Shown: piece by piece, positions 29,493 to 39,337 of the stretch
How positions within the stretch are numbered: the stretch's first letter is position 1
Layout of the letters: every line of letters begins with the position of its first letter
NCBI RefSeq assembly: GCF_900167105.1
Contig: NZ_FUXE01000010.1
Span: 17,967-81,966 of the forward strand
Source: Porphyromonas circumdentaria
GTDB taxonomy: Bacteria; Bacteroidota; Bacteroidia; Bacteroidales; Porphyromonadaceae
DNA: 64,000 nucleotides
Direction of reading: 5' to 3'
Translations under genes and position numbers: made by a program
Notes under the pieces: generated by a model
Told to the model about the DNA's origin: nothing
The model's input: the letters and a program-made list of their open reading frames with translations, nothing else
Database searches by the model: none

Positions 29493-30980
29493 TTAGACAA
29501 GCCCCCTTAAAGCAGGCGAAGAAGCCGTGCTTTCCATCTTACGAGAAGCATCTATCCTTAGAAAAAGAAATAAAAGAATGGTAAATCCCCAAAGTGAAGA
29601 TCCCCCATAGCTAAAGAAAGGAAGAGGAATACCAATCACGGGAACTAAACCAATCACCATCCCGACATTTATAGCCAAGTGAAACAAGAATATAGAAGCT
29701 ACACAGTAACCATACACTCTACCAAAAGGAGTGGTCTGCCTCTCAGACAGATAATAAACTCGCAAAATGAGCATTAAATAGACTATAAGCAACGATGCAG
29801 AACCTACAAACCCCATTTCCTCCCCAACGGTACAGAAAATAAAGTCCGTATCTTGCTCGGGTACATAGTTTAGCTTTGTTTGCGTTCCCTGCAAAAAACC
29901 CTTACCTGTAAGGCCTCCCGATCCAACGGCAATCTTAGCTTGATTAACATTGTACCCAACTCCCTTTGGATCTTCCTTTAAGCCCAAAGCTACGGAGATG
30001 CGCACCTGTTGATGAGGTTGTAATACTTTCTCAAAAACAAAGGAGACCGATAGAGTATAAAATATACAGGCAATAGCAAAGAAAAATATCAGAAAATAGC
30101 GACGAAGATAGTAACGAAAGGCCTGAAAGAAACAGTAGGAAAGGAGTAAAAGAAGTTGTAAGATTGCCACGTAACTATAATCCATGGGCAGAAAAAAATC
30201 TGCCACCCAAGCCAATACATAGAGGGAAAGTTCTGTAACTATTAGCCAGTGAAAGAGTTTTTTGTTTTTTGCAGGGCGCAACATCAACAACACAAAAACG
30301 GCAATCATTATAATTGTTGCGAGACTCCAAATCTCGGCACGGGTGTCCCCCCAAAGAATATCGTTCAAAGAGAGAGAGGTTACAAATAGTACAACTGCAA
30401 GAAAAGCACTGCCCAATATTATACCCGAAAGCCCCTCTCTATAAAGAGCCAAAAACAAAGCTGTATAAACGAGGGCTGAACCAGTCTCTTTTTCGAGAAA
30501 AATGAGCAATACGGGGAGAAGGATAATGCCAAATACCTCGGCATAAGAACGCCATGAAGAGAGCTTAAAGCCATAACGATTCATCGTTACAGCAAGCATC
30601 AAAGCGGTCGTTATCTTGGCAAACTCGGCAGGTTGCAATCTTAAGGGACCCAAAACCAGCCAAGAGCGAGAGCCTTTTATTTCTGGTGCAACAAATATTG
30701 TAACAAAGAGCAGGCCCAACATAGCTATGTAAAAAACGGGAGTGAGACTCTCAAGCCACCCCACATCAACTGTAAGCAGGAGTAAGATCAGTATAACACT
30801 TAATCCTATCCAGACCAATTGCATCATCGGTCTGCTACCAGGAGTAACCAGTTGCTCGGTATCATAACTGTAACTTGCGGCACAGACCATAGCCCACCCT
30901 GCAATAACTAACAGGATGTAAAGGATTATAGAAAACCAATCTAAACGCCTGAAAAAAGGTACTGTCGAGTTAGCGATCAT
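29493..30980 (-). CDS. rodA: Peptidoglycan glycosyltransferase RodA, long Bacteroidota form
   Basis: SEDS-family polymerase that builds lateral-wall peptidoglycan with PBP2. The 495 residues exceed the roughly 370 of E. coli RodA because of an extra hydrophobic region between about 205 and 320 (several added helices). Conserved family parts remain: LRLQPAEFAKI, EKETGSALVY, GSGGLTGKGFLQGTQTKLNYVPEQDTDFIF and the C-terminal IGIPLPFFSYGGSS. Its start overlaps the PBP2 gene by 11 bp, so the pair is translationally coupled. Confidence 0.94.
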   Translation of the reverse strand: MIANSTVPFFRRLDWFSIILYILLVIAGWAMVCAASYSYDTEQLVTPGSRPMMQLVWIGLSVILILLLLTVDVGWLESLTPVFYIAMLGLLFVTIFVAPEIKGSRSWLVLGPLRLQPAEFAKITTALMLAVTMNRYGFKLSSWRSYAEVFGIILLPVLLIFLEKETGSALVYTALFLALYREGLSGIILGSAFLAVVLFVTSLSLNDILWGDTRAEIWSLATIIMIAVFVLLMLRPAKNKKLFHWLIVTELSLYVLAWVADFFLPMDYSYVAILQLLLLLSYCFFQAFRYYLRRYFLIFFFAIACIFYTLSVSFVFEKVLQPHQQVRISVALGLKEDPKGVGYNVNQAKIAVGSGGLTGKGFLQGTQTKLNYVPEQDTDFIFCTVGEEMGFVGSASLLIVYLMLILRVYYLSERQTTPFGRVYGYCVASIFLFHLAINVGMVIGLVPVIGIPLPFFSYGGSSLWGFTILLFLFLRIDASRKMESTASSPALRGLV

Positions 30981-32832
30981 TTGTGTAAACTAATGAGCGA
31001 TATTTCATTTGTTCTACAATAGCTGCCGAGGTAGCAGAGAGATTACCCTCTCTTAAATAGTATTCCATCATCACTCTACCGATAGGCACTCCAAAGGTAG
31101 CACCAAAACCTCCATTTTCTACATATACGGCTATAGCTACCTGAGGATTATTACGGGGAGCAAATCCGATAAATGCGGAGTGGTCTTTTCCATGCCTATT
31201 CTCTGCGGTTCCTGTTTTACCACATACCTCTATCTCTCCAGGAGCAAAGTTCGCGGCACGACAAGTTCCTGCTGTCACAGCCCCAGCCATCCCCCGTACG
31301 ATAAGCTCCCAATACTCTTCTTTTACATCGGTAATATGCTTTTGAGTATAGGTAGTATCCAACTCCTTACCAGCAATATCGCGCACCACGTGAGGGAGAT
31401 AGTAATACCCTCTATTGGCAATAATCGCCGCCATATTAGCCAACTGTAGAGGAGTCATTAGCACTTCTCCCTGACCGATAGAGTTAGAAATAATACTTGA
31501 GGAACTCCAACGCTTTTGATACCACTTATCGTAGTAATCACTATTCGGTATAAATCCTCTTTTCTCCCCTGGCAAATCTATTCCGACTGGATACCCACAA
31601 CCGAAAGATATCATATAATCTTTCCATTTTGTAAAAGCAGCCTGCACCGAAGGATAACGAGATCGGTCGTCAAGCATATAATGAAGACCCCAGCAGAAGA
31701 AAGCGTTGCATGAAGTGGTCAAAGCGTATTCTACCGAAAGAGGAGAGGAATGGGGGTGACAGGCAGGTTTCCCTCGCAAACGAGGATAACCATGATAGCA
31801 AGTGAACTGTGTGGAAGAGGAGATTACCCCTTCGTTTAAGAAAATAGCAGCCTGCGCAGTTTTGAAAGTAGACCCTGGAGGATAAGCCCCCTGTATTGCT
31901 CTATTAAAAAGAGGCTTTCCCTCTTCTCTCTCAAGAATAATATGGTTTTTCCCGAAATCACGTCCCGAAAGAAGAGAGGGTTCAAAGTTGGGACTTGTTA
32001 CAAGGCATAGTACCTCCCCTGTTTGCGGTTCAATCATAACGATAGCACCACGTTTACCCCGCATTAAGGACTCACCCAATTTTTGAAGTTCAATATCCAA
32101 AGAAAGGGTAATATTACTTCCTCTTTTCTCCTGTATATCACTCATTCCGTTGTTATACCGCCCCTTGATACGACCACGAGCATCGCGAAGCATAATCCGA
32201 TACCCTTTTTCCCCTCGAAGTTGCTGATCATAAAAACGCTCTACTCCTGACTTCCCGATATAATCCCCCAGAGCCAAAGTACTATCCTTGGCAATCTCGT
32301 TCTGATTACACTCCGACATATAGCCCAGTACGTGCGCAGCGACCGAAGTATCGTACTTACGTACCGATCTATGCTGTACCAGAAAGCCAGGGAACTTATA
32401 GAGGTGTTCCTGAAAGCGACCTGCATTCTGTACATTTATCTGGGTAAGCAATGTTTGGGGCGTGTAAGGCGAATAGCCTGGATTGAGATTTCTATTCTTA
32501 ATTATCTCAAATCGGCTACGCACCAAATCTATATCTACGCCGAGAAAACGACAGAACTCTAACGTATCTAACTCTCTAACCTCCTTATTGACAACCAATA
32601 TGTCGTAAGCGGGTTCATTATAAACCAACAGGCGTCCAGCCCTGTCGAACATGACACCTCGTTCTGGATAAACAGCTCTGTAATAGAAAGCATTCCGCTC
32701 AGCCTTTGCCTTGTACTCTGGACTTAGTATCTGTAGATAAAAAAGCCTTGCTATATACCCCACGACAATGAGTATAGCAATGAGATACAGAAACATTATA
32801 CGCTGCAAGTCGCTACTCTTCTCCTTTTTCAT
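30970..32832 (-). CDS. mrdA: Penicillin-binding protein 2
   Basis: Class B transpeptidase partnering RodA in elongation. One N-terminal membrane helix (about 10-30) precedes the PBP dimerisation domain (RNAFYYRAVYPERGVMFDR) and the transpeptidase domain. The active site is complete: Ser321 in GSTFKT (SxxK with Lys324), the SCN of TTSCNAFF, and Lys539 in GKTGTAEN. At 620 residues length is normal. It is overlapped by rodA and lies 30 bp after mreD. Confidence 0.95.
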   Translation of the reverse strand: MKKEKSSDLQRIMFLYLIAILIVVGYIARLFYLQILSPEYKAKAERNAFYYRAVYPERGVMFDRAGRLLVYNEPAYDILVVNKEVRELDTLEFCRFLGVDIDLVRSRFEIIKNRNLNPGYSPYTPQTLLTQINVQNAGRFQEHLYKFPGFLVQHRSVRKYDTSVAAHVLGYMSECNQNEIAKDSTLALGDYIGKSGVERFYDQQLRGEKGYRIMLRDARGRIKGRYNNGMSDIQEKRGSNITLSLDIELQKLGESLMRGKRGAIVMIEPQTGEVLCLVTSPNFEPSLLSGRDFGKNHIILEREEGKPLFNRAIQGAYPPGSTFKTAQAAIFLNEGVISSSTQFTCYHGYPRLRGKPACHPHSSPLSVEYALTTSCNAFFCWGLHYMLDDRSRYPSVQAAFTKWKDYMISFGCGYPVGIDLPGEKRGFIPNSDYYDKWYQKRWSSSSIISNSIGQGEVLMTPLQLANMAAIIANRGYYYLPHVVRDIAGKELDTTYTQKHITDVKEEYWELIVRGMAGAVTAGTCRAANFAPGEIEVCGKTGTAENRHGKDHSAFIGFAPRNNPQVAIAVYVENGGFGATFGVPIGRVMMEYYLREGNLSATSAAIVEQMKYRSLVYTNDR

Positions 32833-32862
32833 GACCGAAAAGAAAGTAAACAGAGCATCTTG

Positions 32863-33387
32863 TTAGAAGTTAGACGAATACTTTTTGGACTGCTGCCCCA
32901 TTAACAATATGGCAACCAGAACCAACAAATAGGAGGCAAGAACGCTACTACCCAACCGACGTAAGAAATAACCTATGTGAAAAGCCGAAAAAGCATCCAG
33001 TCCGAAAAGAATAATATGATGCACCAACACCAATAAGAGTAGTAGTAGAGCCATACTTCCACCCCTTATCCCTTTAACGGGAGAGAGAAATAGATCTGTC
33101 TCTGTATCTATAAAAATCTTGATTAGATAATTACGTAGAAATCCAGTAGCCGTAAAAGCGGCTAAATGCAATCCAGGAGTGCCAGAGAAAATGTCTAACA
33201 CCAAACCGAATAAAGCACTATAAAAAGTAACCCAAGCCTTAGAGAGACCTATCGGCAAGAGGAATAGAAATAAAAGATAAGGAAAGGGCGTAGCAAGCCT
33301 GAATATGTAGAGAGGATTAAATACCCATACTTGCAAGAACAGGATAACTAAAGCCTGAAAAAAGATTGCTATAGCTCTAAGGGTCAT
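32863..33387 (-). CDS. mreD: Rod shape-determining protein MreD
   Basis: Small inner-membrane protein of the elongasome, 174 residues with about five hydrophobic helices and few conserved residues. PFPYLLFLFLLPIG followed by FYSALFGLVLDIFSGTPGLHLAA is typical of MreD. The call rests on this pattern and on the mreB-mreC-mreD-PBP2-rodA order. Its start overlaps the mreC stop by 4 bp. Confidence 0.9.
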   Translation of the reverse strand: MTLRAIAIFFQALVILFLQVWVFNPLYIFRLATPFPYLLFLFLLPIGLSKAWVTFYSALFGLVLDIFSGTPGLHLAAFTATGFLRNYLIKIFIDTETDLFLSPVKGIRGGSMALLLLLLVLVHHIILFGLDAFSAFHIGYFLRRLGSSVLASYLLVLVAILLMGQQSKKYSSNF

Positions 33388-34253
33388 AAATCTCTCGGTC
33401 TTAGTAAGGAGTCTAGCTCTCTTTGGGGCAATCCGACCCCTCCGCTAATCACATATACAAAATCTAAAGTGGCAAAGTCTGTACCCAAAACAACAGGTAT
33501 AAAAGAAGTACTCAAGGGAACCCCATCGGTCGGCTGACCTATACGACCCACTGTACCGACAAAAAGATTGGGAGGAAAAACCGAAGAGTATCCACTCGTT
33601 ACAATAGTATCTCCACTCTTATAAGCAACGTGGTTGGGTAAATCTGTCAAGCGTGTAATACTTTTTCCTGGTTCATTCCATGATAAATAACCAAAGTGCC
33701 CTGTGTTTTGGAGTTTACAGCTCAATTTTATGGTAGGGTTTATCAGGGGTACAATGACAGAATAATCTTGCGAAACGGACGAAACAATCCCCACAACACC
33801 ATGCGCAGACATAACCCCCATATCTTTTTGAACACCAGCTCTCTCTCCCTTGTCTATAACAATCAAGTTATTCGTTTTATTGATAGAGGAACTTATGACT
33901 CGAGCCGTAATATACTCCAAAGAAGAGAAAGAAGTCAGCGAGTCTGTTACAAACGAAAAAGGTACTACCGTATCTGCCGTAACATACTCTACTTGCTGTT
34001 TGAGCGATAGATATTTCGACTCCAAACGTGCATTCTGCTCCAACAAAGCCTCATTTTTCTGTCTTAGCTTTATATAGCTTGTAAGATCTCCAGAGACTCG
34101 TAAGAAAGAACCTACTATATAGTTGGAATAGGTCAGATTAATAAATCGATGATAGATATTGCCATTGAATAACAAAGCAAAAGCTACCACCTCAAAAAAT
34201 ATGAGGAGTAGCCAATGCCCTTTTTTCGTTACAAACTCAATAATTTTCTGCAC
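33384..34253 (-). CDS. mreC: Rod shape-determining protein MreC
   Basis: Periplasmic scaffold of the elongasome that binds PBP2. The 289 residues contain an N-terminal membrane helix (about 13-30), a coiled coil (about 60-90, LRQKNEALLEQNARLESKY) and the beta-rich MreC core (ARVISSSINKTNNLIVIDKGERAGVQKDMGV, then VVTSGYSSVFPPNLFVGTV). The frame starts at a GTG (34253); no in-frame ATG precedes it nearby. It overlaps mreD by 4 bp and follows mreB by 39 bp. Confidence 0.93.
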   Translation of the reverse strand: MQKIIEFVTKKGHWLLLIFFEVVAFALLFNGNIYHRFINLTYSNYIVGSFLRVSGDLTSYIKLRQKNEALLEQNARLESKYLSLKQQVEYVTADTVVPFSFVTDSLTSFSSLEYITARVISSSINKTNNLIVIDKGERAGVQKDMGVMSAHGVVGIVSSVSQDYSVIVPLINPTIKLSCKLQNTGHFGYLSWNEPGKSITRLTDLPNHVAYKSGDTIVTSGYSSVFPPNLFVGTVGRIGQPTDGVPLSTSFIPVVLGTDFATLDFVYVISGGVGLPQRELDSLLRPRDL

Positions 34254-34292
34254 TTTGCATCAAGCCCTCTCGAAAAAGAGTTTCAAAAGCCG

Positions 34293-35315
34293 TTACTGAA
34301 TCAAGAAGTTAAATGTATCTATATTCTTGAGAGCTATCCCCGTACCTTTAGCCACTGCATGAAGGGGCTCTTCTGGAACAATGAACTTAATACCAAAGCG
34401 ATTAGTAAGACGTTTATCCAAGCCTCTCAGGAGCGCACCTCCACCCGTCAGGTTAATTCCGTTATTGATAATATCTCCATAGAGTTCTGGTGGAGTTTCT
34501 TCCAAAGTCTTAAGTATAGCAGCCTCAATCTTTGCGATAGAAGCATCTAAACAAGCTGCTATTTCTGCCGAAGAAACAGATATCTTACGAGGCAAGGTAT
34601 CCATCTGGTCTGCACCACAAACCTCAAAGTCTGCAGGGGTTTCTTCCAACTCCTTGATGGCAGCACCCACGTTTATTTTTATCTGTTCGGCCGTACGCTC
34701 TCCAATGCGCACATTGTGTTTTTGGCGCATATGGTTCATAATATCATTGGTAAACTCATCTCCTGCGGTGCGAATAGATTGCTTCGTGGCAATACCTCCA
34801 TAGGAGATAACAGCTATTTCAGTCGTCCCTCCACCTATGTCTACAATCATGTTTCCTTGAGGAGCCAAAACATCTATGCCGATTCCTATCGCGGCAGCCA
34901 TCGGCTCAAAAAGCATGTACACTTCCCTACCGCCAGCATGTTCGCAAGAGTCATGTACTGCTCTTATCTCTACCTGCGTACTTCCAGAGGGGATGCAAAC
35001 TACCATGCGAAGAGAAGGATTAAATAGTCGACGAGATTTCTTGTTGAGGCTCTTAATCATACCTCTTATCATCTGTTCGGCTGCACTAAAGTCGGCGATA
35101 ACGCCATCCCTTAGGGGTCGTACTGTGCGTATATAAGCATGCCCTTTCTCATACATCTCTCGTGCCTCATGCCCTATGGCCAAAACTTCATTTGTTCGGA
35201 GGTCGAAAGCCACTACCGATGGCTCGTCGAGCACAATCTTTCCGTCTTTAGTAATGACGGTATTGGCAGTACCGAGGTCTATAGCCAATTCCTGTTTGAA
35301 AGAAAAGAGTCCCAT
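34293..35315 (-). CDS. mreB: Rod shape-determining actin homologue MreB
   Basis: Cytoplasmic actin-like filament protein guiding lateral wall synthesis. The 340 residues carry the actin nucleotide-binding motifs: phosphate-1 loop AIDLGTANT (11-19), phosphate-2 NMIVDIGGGTTEIAVIS and adenosine-binding GGGALLRGLDKRL. It heads the mre cluster, 40 bp after purH, and has no evident promoter in that gap, so it may be read from purH. Confidence 0.97.
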   Translation of the reverse strand: MGLFSFKQELAIDLGTANTVITKDGKIVLDEPSVVAFDLRTNEVLAIGHEAREMYEKGHAYIRTVRPLRDGVIADFSAAEQMIRGMIKSLNKKSRRLFNPSLRMVVCIPSGSTQVEIRAVHDSCEHAGGREVYMLFEPMAAAIGIGIDVLAPQGNMIVDIGGGTTEIAVISYGGIATKQSIRTAGDEFTNDIMNHMRQKHNVRIGERTAEQIKINVGAAIKELEETPADFEVCGADQMDTLPRKISVSSAEIAACLDASIAKIEAAILKTLEETPPELYGDIINNGINLTGGGALLRGLDKRLTNRFGIKFIVPEEPLHAVAKGTGIALKNIDTFNFLIQ

Positions 35316-35355
35316 ATGATAATTATGTTCTATATCAATGCTTATACTTAATTAA

Positions 35356-36882
35356 TCAATGCTTAAAATGACGAACACCTGTCATAACCATGGCTATACC
35401 GAGTTCGTCTGCTTTCTTTATACTATCCTTGTCTCGAAGTGAACCTCCAGGCTGTATCACCGCCGTTATACCCGCCTCTGCCGCAAGCGTAACACAATCG
35501 TCGAATGGGAAGAAAGCATCACTTGCCAAAATAGCTCCTTGTAAATCGAACCCGAAATTGCGCGCTTTTTCTATAGCCTGTTTAAGGGCAGAAACTCGAG
35601 AAGTCTGACCTATACCTACTGCCAAGAGACAACTATCTTTCACCAAGGCTATTGCATTGCTTTTACAGTGCTTTACCACTCTTTGAGCAAAAACAAAGTC
35701 GTCTACTTCATCTTCAGAAGGAGCCTTTTGGGTTACCACTTCAAAAGCTTTAGGCTCATCACTGTAATTGTCGTTCTCTTGTACCAGCACACCCCCTAAA
35801 AGCGATCTAAAAGAGAAATTGGAGGGTATTTTTGTCTTTTGCAAAAGCAGTATTCGCTTCGTTTTCTGCGTTAAAACAGCCAACGCTTCACTATCGTAGT
35901 CGGGAGCAATTAAGACTTCAAAGAAAAGATCTCCAATAGCTCTTGCTGTAGCGACGTCAATAGGGCGATTGGCTACAAGAATTCCACCGAAAGCCGACTC
36001 TGGATCACAAGCTAAAGCTGCCATCCAAGCCTCTTGTATCGTTTCTCTGGTCGCTATACCACAAGGGTTATTATGCTTCAAAACAGCGAAAGTAGGTGCT
36101 TTATACTCTGCTATTAAATCGCACGCAGCTGCTATATCTTGGAGGTTATTGTAAGAGATTTCCTTTCCCTGCAATTTATCGAAATAGGTCTCTAAGTTTC
36201 CAAAGAAATAGCCTTTCTGATGCGGATTTTCTCCATAGCGCAAAACATTGAGATGATCCTCTGCCACACGAAATGCAGAGAGATGCTCTCCATCGAAATA
36301 GCGGAAAATAGCTGTATCATAGCCCGAAGAGACTGCAAAAGCGAGCTTCGCAAAATGCTTACGCTCCTCTAAAGAGGTAATTCCTTTCTGCTCTTTAAGA
36401 ATATCCAAGAGAGAAAAATACTGGTGCACCGAAGAGATTATCAACACATCACGAAAGTTTTTCGCAGCCCCTCTAATGAGAGAGATCCCTCCTATGTCTA
36501 TTTTCTCAATAATATCCTCTTCACTCGCCCCTGAAGCTACAGTATCGGCAAAAGGATAGAGGTCTACCACTACGAGGTCAAACAGGCGAATATCAAACTC
36601 TGCGACCTCTTTGCGATCCTGTTCATGCTCTCGGCGAGCCAAAATACCTCCAAAGACACCAGGATGCAGGGTCTTTACCCTCCCCCCCAACATTGAAGGG
36701 TATTTCGTTAAATCCTCTACAGCTATCGCTGGAATACCCAGAGACTCTATGTAATCTTTGGTACCTCCAGTAGATACAAGCTCCACATTCAGGGCATGGA
36801 GTGCACGAATAATCTCTTCCAATCCCTCTTTATGATACACCGAGATAAGTGCTCGCTCTATTTTTCTTTCTATCTTTTCCAT
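35356..36882 (-). CDS. purH: Bifunctional AICAR transformylase / IMP cyclohydrolase
   Basis: Last two steps of IMP synthesis. The N-terminal IMP cyclohydrolase (about 1-200) has LVSTGGTKDYI, GGRVKTLHPGVFGGILARR and DIGGISLIRGAAKN. The C-terminal transformylase has RYGENPHQKGYFF, LKHNNPCGIA with the catalytic Lys-His pair, and ASDAFFPFDDCV. It has 508 residues, normal length. Its transcription with the mre genes is inferred from the 40-bp spacing and shared strand. Confidence 0.96.
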   Translation of the reverse strand: MEKIERKIERALISVYHKEGLEEIIRALHALNVELVSTGGTKDYIESLGIPAIAVEDLTKYPSMLGGRVKTLHPGVFGGILARREHEQDRKEVAEFDIRLFDLVVVDLYPFADTVASGASEEDIIEKIDIGGISLIRGAAKNFRDVLIISSVHQYFSLLDILKEQKGITSLEERKHFAKLAFAVSSGYDTAIFRYFDGEHLSAFRVAEDHLNVLRYGENPHQKGYFFGNLETYFDKLQGKEISYNNLQDIAAACDLIAEYKAPTFAVLKHNNPCGIATRETIQEAWMAALACDPESAFGGILVANRPIDVATARAIGDLFFEVLIAPDYDSEALAVLTQKTKRILLLQKTKIPSNFSFRSLLGGVLVQENDNYSDEPKAFEVVTQKAPSEDEVDDFVFAQRVVKHCKSNAIALVKDSCLLAVGIGQTSRVSALKQAIEKARNFGFDLQGAILASDAFFPFDDCVTLAAEAGITAVIQPGGSLRDKDSIKKADELGIAMVMTGVRHFKH

Positions 36883-37480
36883 AAATCGCTGAGAAAGCGC
36901 AACGTAGTTTTCGTTATACTTAAGTGGAACAAAGATAGTAGATTTTATACGGTTTTGTATAATCGAAAAACAAAAAGAATGAACGAAAAGAGGGATAAGG
37001 AAAAAGAGCCATCTCTCTTGAGAGCTTTGCGTAATAAAGCAAGGAGTTACAGAGAAAATATATTAGCCCTATTTTAAGGAAAAAAATCGGAGGCTCCTCT
37101 TTTTGGAGAGAACCTATTGTTTTTGGAACTTCCACCCCCCTTTTAAAATTTAGGTAATATAGCCTCTGAAGCTATAACAGGTCATAACGAAAGTTTGCAT
37201 ATATGGAAACTAAAGTTTGCACAGGAATAAACTAAAGTTTGCACAAGTCCTAACAAAACCGTTTGAATTCTGTTCCTCTTTCCCTGTTGTTATAGCCTAT
37301 AAAACAAGGATATAAAAGAGCCAACAGGGTATTCCACATCTACTACAGTAACAACGGGCTTACCAAGTAGCTTGGACACAAGCCCTCGAAATCAAAATAA
37401 TATCGTACGAAATAAGTACTTTTGGGGAATAAAAAAAGTAGGTACGCAAGAACCTCACAAAAAAGGGATAATAACTTCTT
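36883..37480. other. Divergent intergenic region between purH and folP
   Basis: No gene. It holds a minus-strand -7 box TATCTTTG (complement of 36930-36937) about 50 bp upstream of purH, a three-unit 22-bp repeat at 37185-37250, and a plus-strand TACTTTTG at 37417-37424 that may be the -7 element for folP though no -33 TTG is seen at the right distance. Confidence 0.55.
37185..37250. repeat. Tandem array, three 22-bp units (array C)
   Basis: The core AAACTAAAGTTTGCAC occurs exactly at 37207-37222 and 37229-37244, and in degenerate form at 37185-37200; starts are 22 bp apart. Each core contains the inverted repeat AAACT-AA-AGTTT. The sequence is distinct from the 21-bp family in arrays A, B, D and E. 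Confidence 0.8.
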
Positions 37481-38338
37481 ATGAGGCAACAACAAACCAT
37501 CAACATGAGAGGGAGGATTTGCTCTCTATCTACACCTCAAGTTATGGGGATTATAAACCTAACCCCCGACTCTTTCTATTCCAGTAGCCGAGTACAAGAA
37601 GAGCAAGCTATACGCCAACGTATAGAACAAATCATCTCCGAGGGAGGAACGATGGTGGATATAGGAGGCTGCTCTACCCGACCAGGGAGCATACAGCCCT
37701 CTATGCAGGAAGAAAAAGAGCGTATCGTGCCAGCCCTTCGATTGTTATGCAATGAGTACCCCGACGTTATCGTATCGGTAGACACTTTTCACAGCTCGAT
37801 TGCCCAAATGGCCGTGGAAGAGTATGGAGCCTCCATTATTAATGATATAAGCGGTGGCGAGGGAGACCCAAAGATGTTCTCTACCGTCTCCCAATTGGAA
37901 GTTCCCTATGTCCTTATGCACCTAAGGGGGGGGATAGAGCACATGCATGCAACCCATTCCTACACTCCAGATGTAGAAACCGAAGTACTCGATTACTTCA
38001 TTCACAAAGTAGCACTACTAAGAGATTTAGGGGTAAAAGATATCATCCTTGACCCTGGTTATGGTTTCTCCAAAACAATGTCGGACAACTATCGACTTTT
38101 TGCTAAAGCCTCTCAAGCCTTAGCCTCGTTGCAGCTACCCATTCTCGTAGGGGTATCTCGTAAAAGGATGGTTTGGAAAACAGTTGATACTACTCCCGAA
38201 GGGGCGTTGAATGGGACAACTGTACTGCACACAATAGCCCTAATGATGGGAGGGGTAAGCATACTAAGAGTGCATGACGTAAGGGCTGCCGTAGAGGCAG
38301 TATTGATAACCCAACAAATAGCCCAATACAACTGCTAA
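37481..38338 (+). CDS. folP: Dihydropteroate synthase
   Basis: Joins p-aminobenzoate to dihydropterin pyrophosphate in folate synthesis; the target of sulfonamides. The 285 residues show PQVMGIINLTPDSFYSSS (19-36), DIGGCSTRPGS, INDISGG and the C-terminal RVHDV. The ATG at 37481 has a purine-rich AAAAGGG upstream; an alternative ATG at 37505 would drop eight residues. It precedes the diadenylate cyclase gene by 4 bp. Confidence 0.95.
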   Translation: MRQQQTINMRGRICSLSTPQVMGIINLTPDSFYSSSRVQEEQAIRQRIEQIISEGGTMVDIGGCSTRPGSIQPSMQEEKERIVPALRLLCNEYPDVIVSVDTFHSSIAQMAVEEYGASIINDISGGEGDPKMFSTVSQLEVPYVLMHLRGGIEHMHATHSYTPDVETEVLDYFIHKVALLRDLGVKDIILDPGYGFSKTMSDNYRLFAKASQALASLQLPILVGVSRKRMVWKTVDTTPEGALNGTTVLHTIALMMGGVSILRVHDVRAAVEAVLITQQIAQYNC

Positions 38339-38342
38339 TCCC

Positions 38343-39125
38343 ATGATCAATATGTTTCCTCTCTGGATGTCTTTCTCGTTTAAGGATGTAATCGACATCG
38401 TATTGGTTGCACTCTTTCTCTTCTATACCTATCAGATTCTAAAAAGTTCTGGCTCTAAAGCCATCTTCTTGGGTATATTCACCTTTTTAATTCTATGGGT
38501 ATTAGTCTCTCAACTACTCGAAATGAAGCTGATGGGGGCGATATTAGACAAGTTTGTCAATGTAGGTACCCTGCTCATTATTATTATATTTCAGGACGAA
38601 ATCCGCAAGTTCTTGGTCGGCTTAGGCTCCACTCGCAAGTGGAGATTTGTACGCCAGTGGTTCTCAAGAGACAACCGCAAGGGAGAGATCGAGGAGAGAA
38701 AATATATCGCTCCTGTTATATTGGCAGCGATGAACCTCTCAAAAAAACGAACAGGAGCGATAATAGTAATAAGCCAATCCATGGACTTATCGAACTATAT
38801 CCATACGGGCGAAATGTTCCGCTCTGAGGTCAATGCTCGACTTATCGAAAATATCTTCTTCAAAAATAGTCCGCTACACGATGGTGCTATGATTATAATG
38901 GATGGCAAAATCTGTGCAGCAGGTTGTATACTTCCCGTATCCTCTTCGGAAGACTTAAATAAAGATCTCGGTCTACGACACCGCTCTGCACTGGGGATAT
39001 CTCAGGAAACAGATGCAAAAGTGGTTATCGTAAGTGAGGAGAGAGGTTTTATATCCTATGCTCATAGAGGAGAGATTCACGAGAATATATCCGTAGATGA
39101 ATTGCGCAAAGCTCTTGAGGAATAA
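38343..39125 (+). CDS. cdaA: Diadenylate cyclase CdaA
   Basis: Membrane-bound cyclase making c-di-AMP from two ATP. Three N-terminal hydrophobic helices (about 14-88) precede the DAC domain, where the catalytic DGA (180-182, in SPLHDGAMII) and RHR (212-214, in LGLRHRSALG) motifs are both intact. At 260 residues it fits the CdaA class. It is close-coupled to folP rather than to ybbR or glmM as in Firmicutes. c-di-AMP roles in potassium and wall control are known in other phyla; here the role is inferred. Confidence 0.94.
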   Translation: MINMFPLWMSFSFKDVIDIVLVALFLFYTYQILKSSGSKAIFLGIFTFLILWVLVSQLLEMKLMGAILDKFVNVGTLLIIIIFQDEIRKFLVGLGSTRKWRFVRQWFSRDNRKGEIEERKYIAPVILAAMNLSKKRTGAIIVISQSMDLSNYIHTGEMFRSEVNARLIENIFFKNSPLHDGAMIIMDGKICAAGCILPVSSSEDLNKDLGLRHRSALGISQETDAKVVIVSEERGFISYAHRGEIHENISVDELRKALEE

Positions 39126-39337
39126 ACCTTTCCGTTACTTCCCTCAAAAGCTCTTAGGAATATATTTTCCGCGATAATTACGGTAAATAAAGCGATGCCA
39201 TCTCCTTGATTAAGAGTGGGAGAACGAGGCTATGAATAGAGACACAAGCTCGCTCCCCCCATACGAATGGAAATATGGTTGTAGAACAGAGCCATCCTTA
39301 ATATAGATCGACCCAAAGTCAGTTTTGCCCTATAAAG

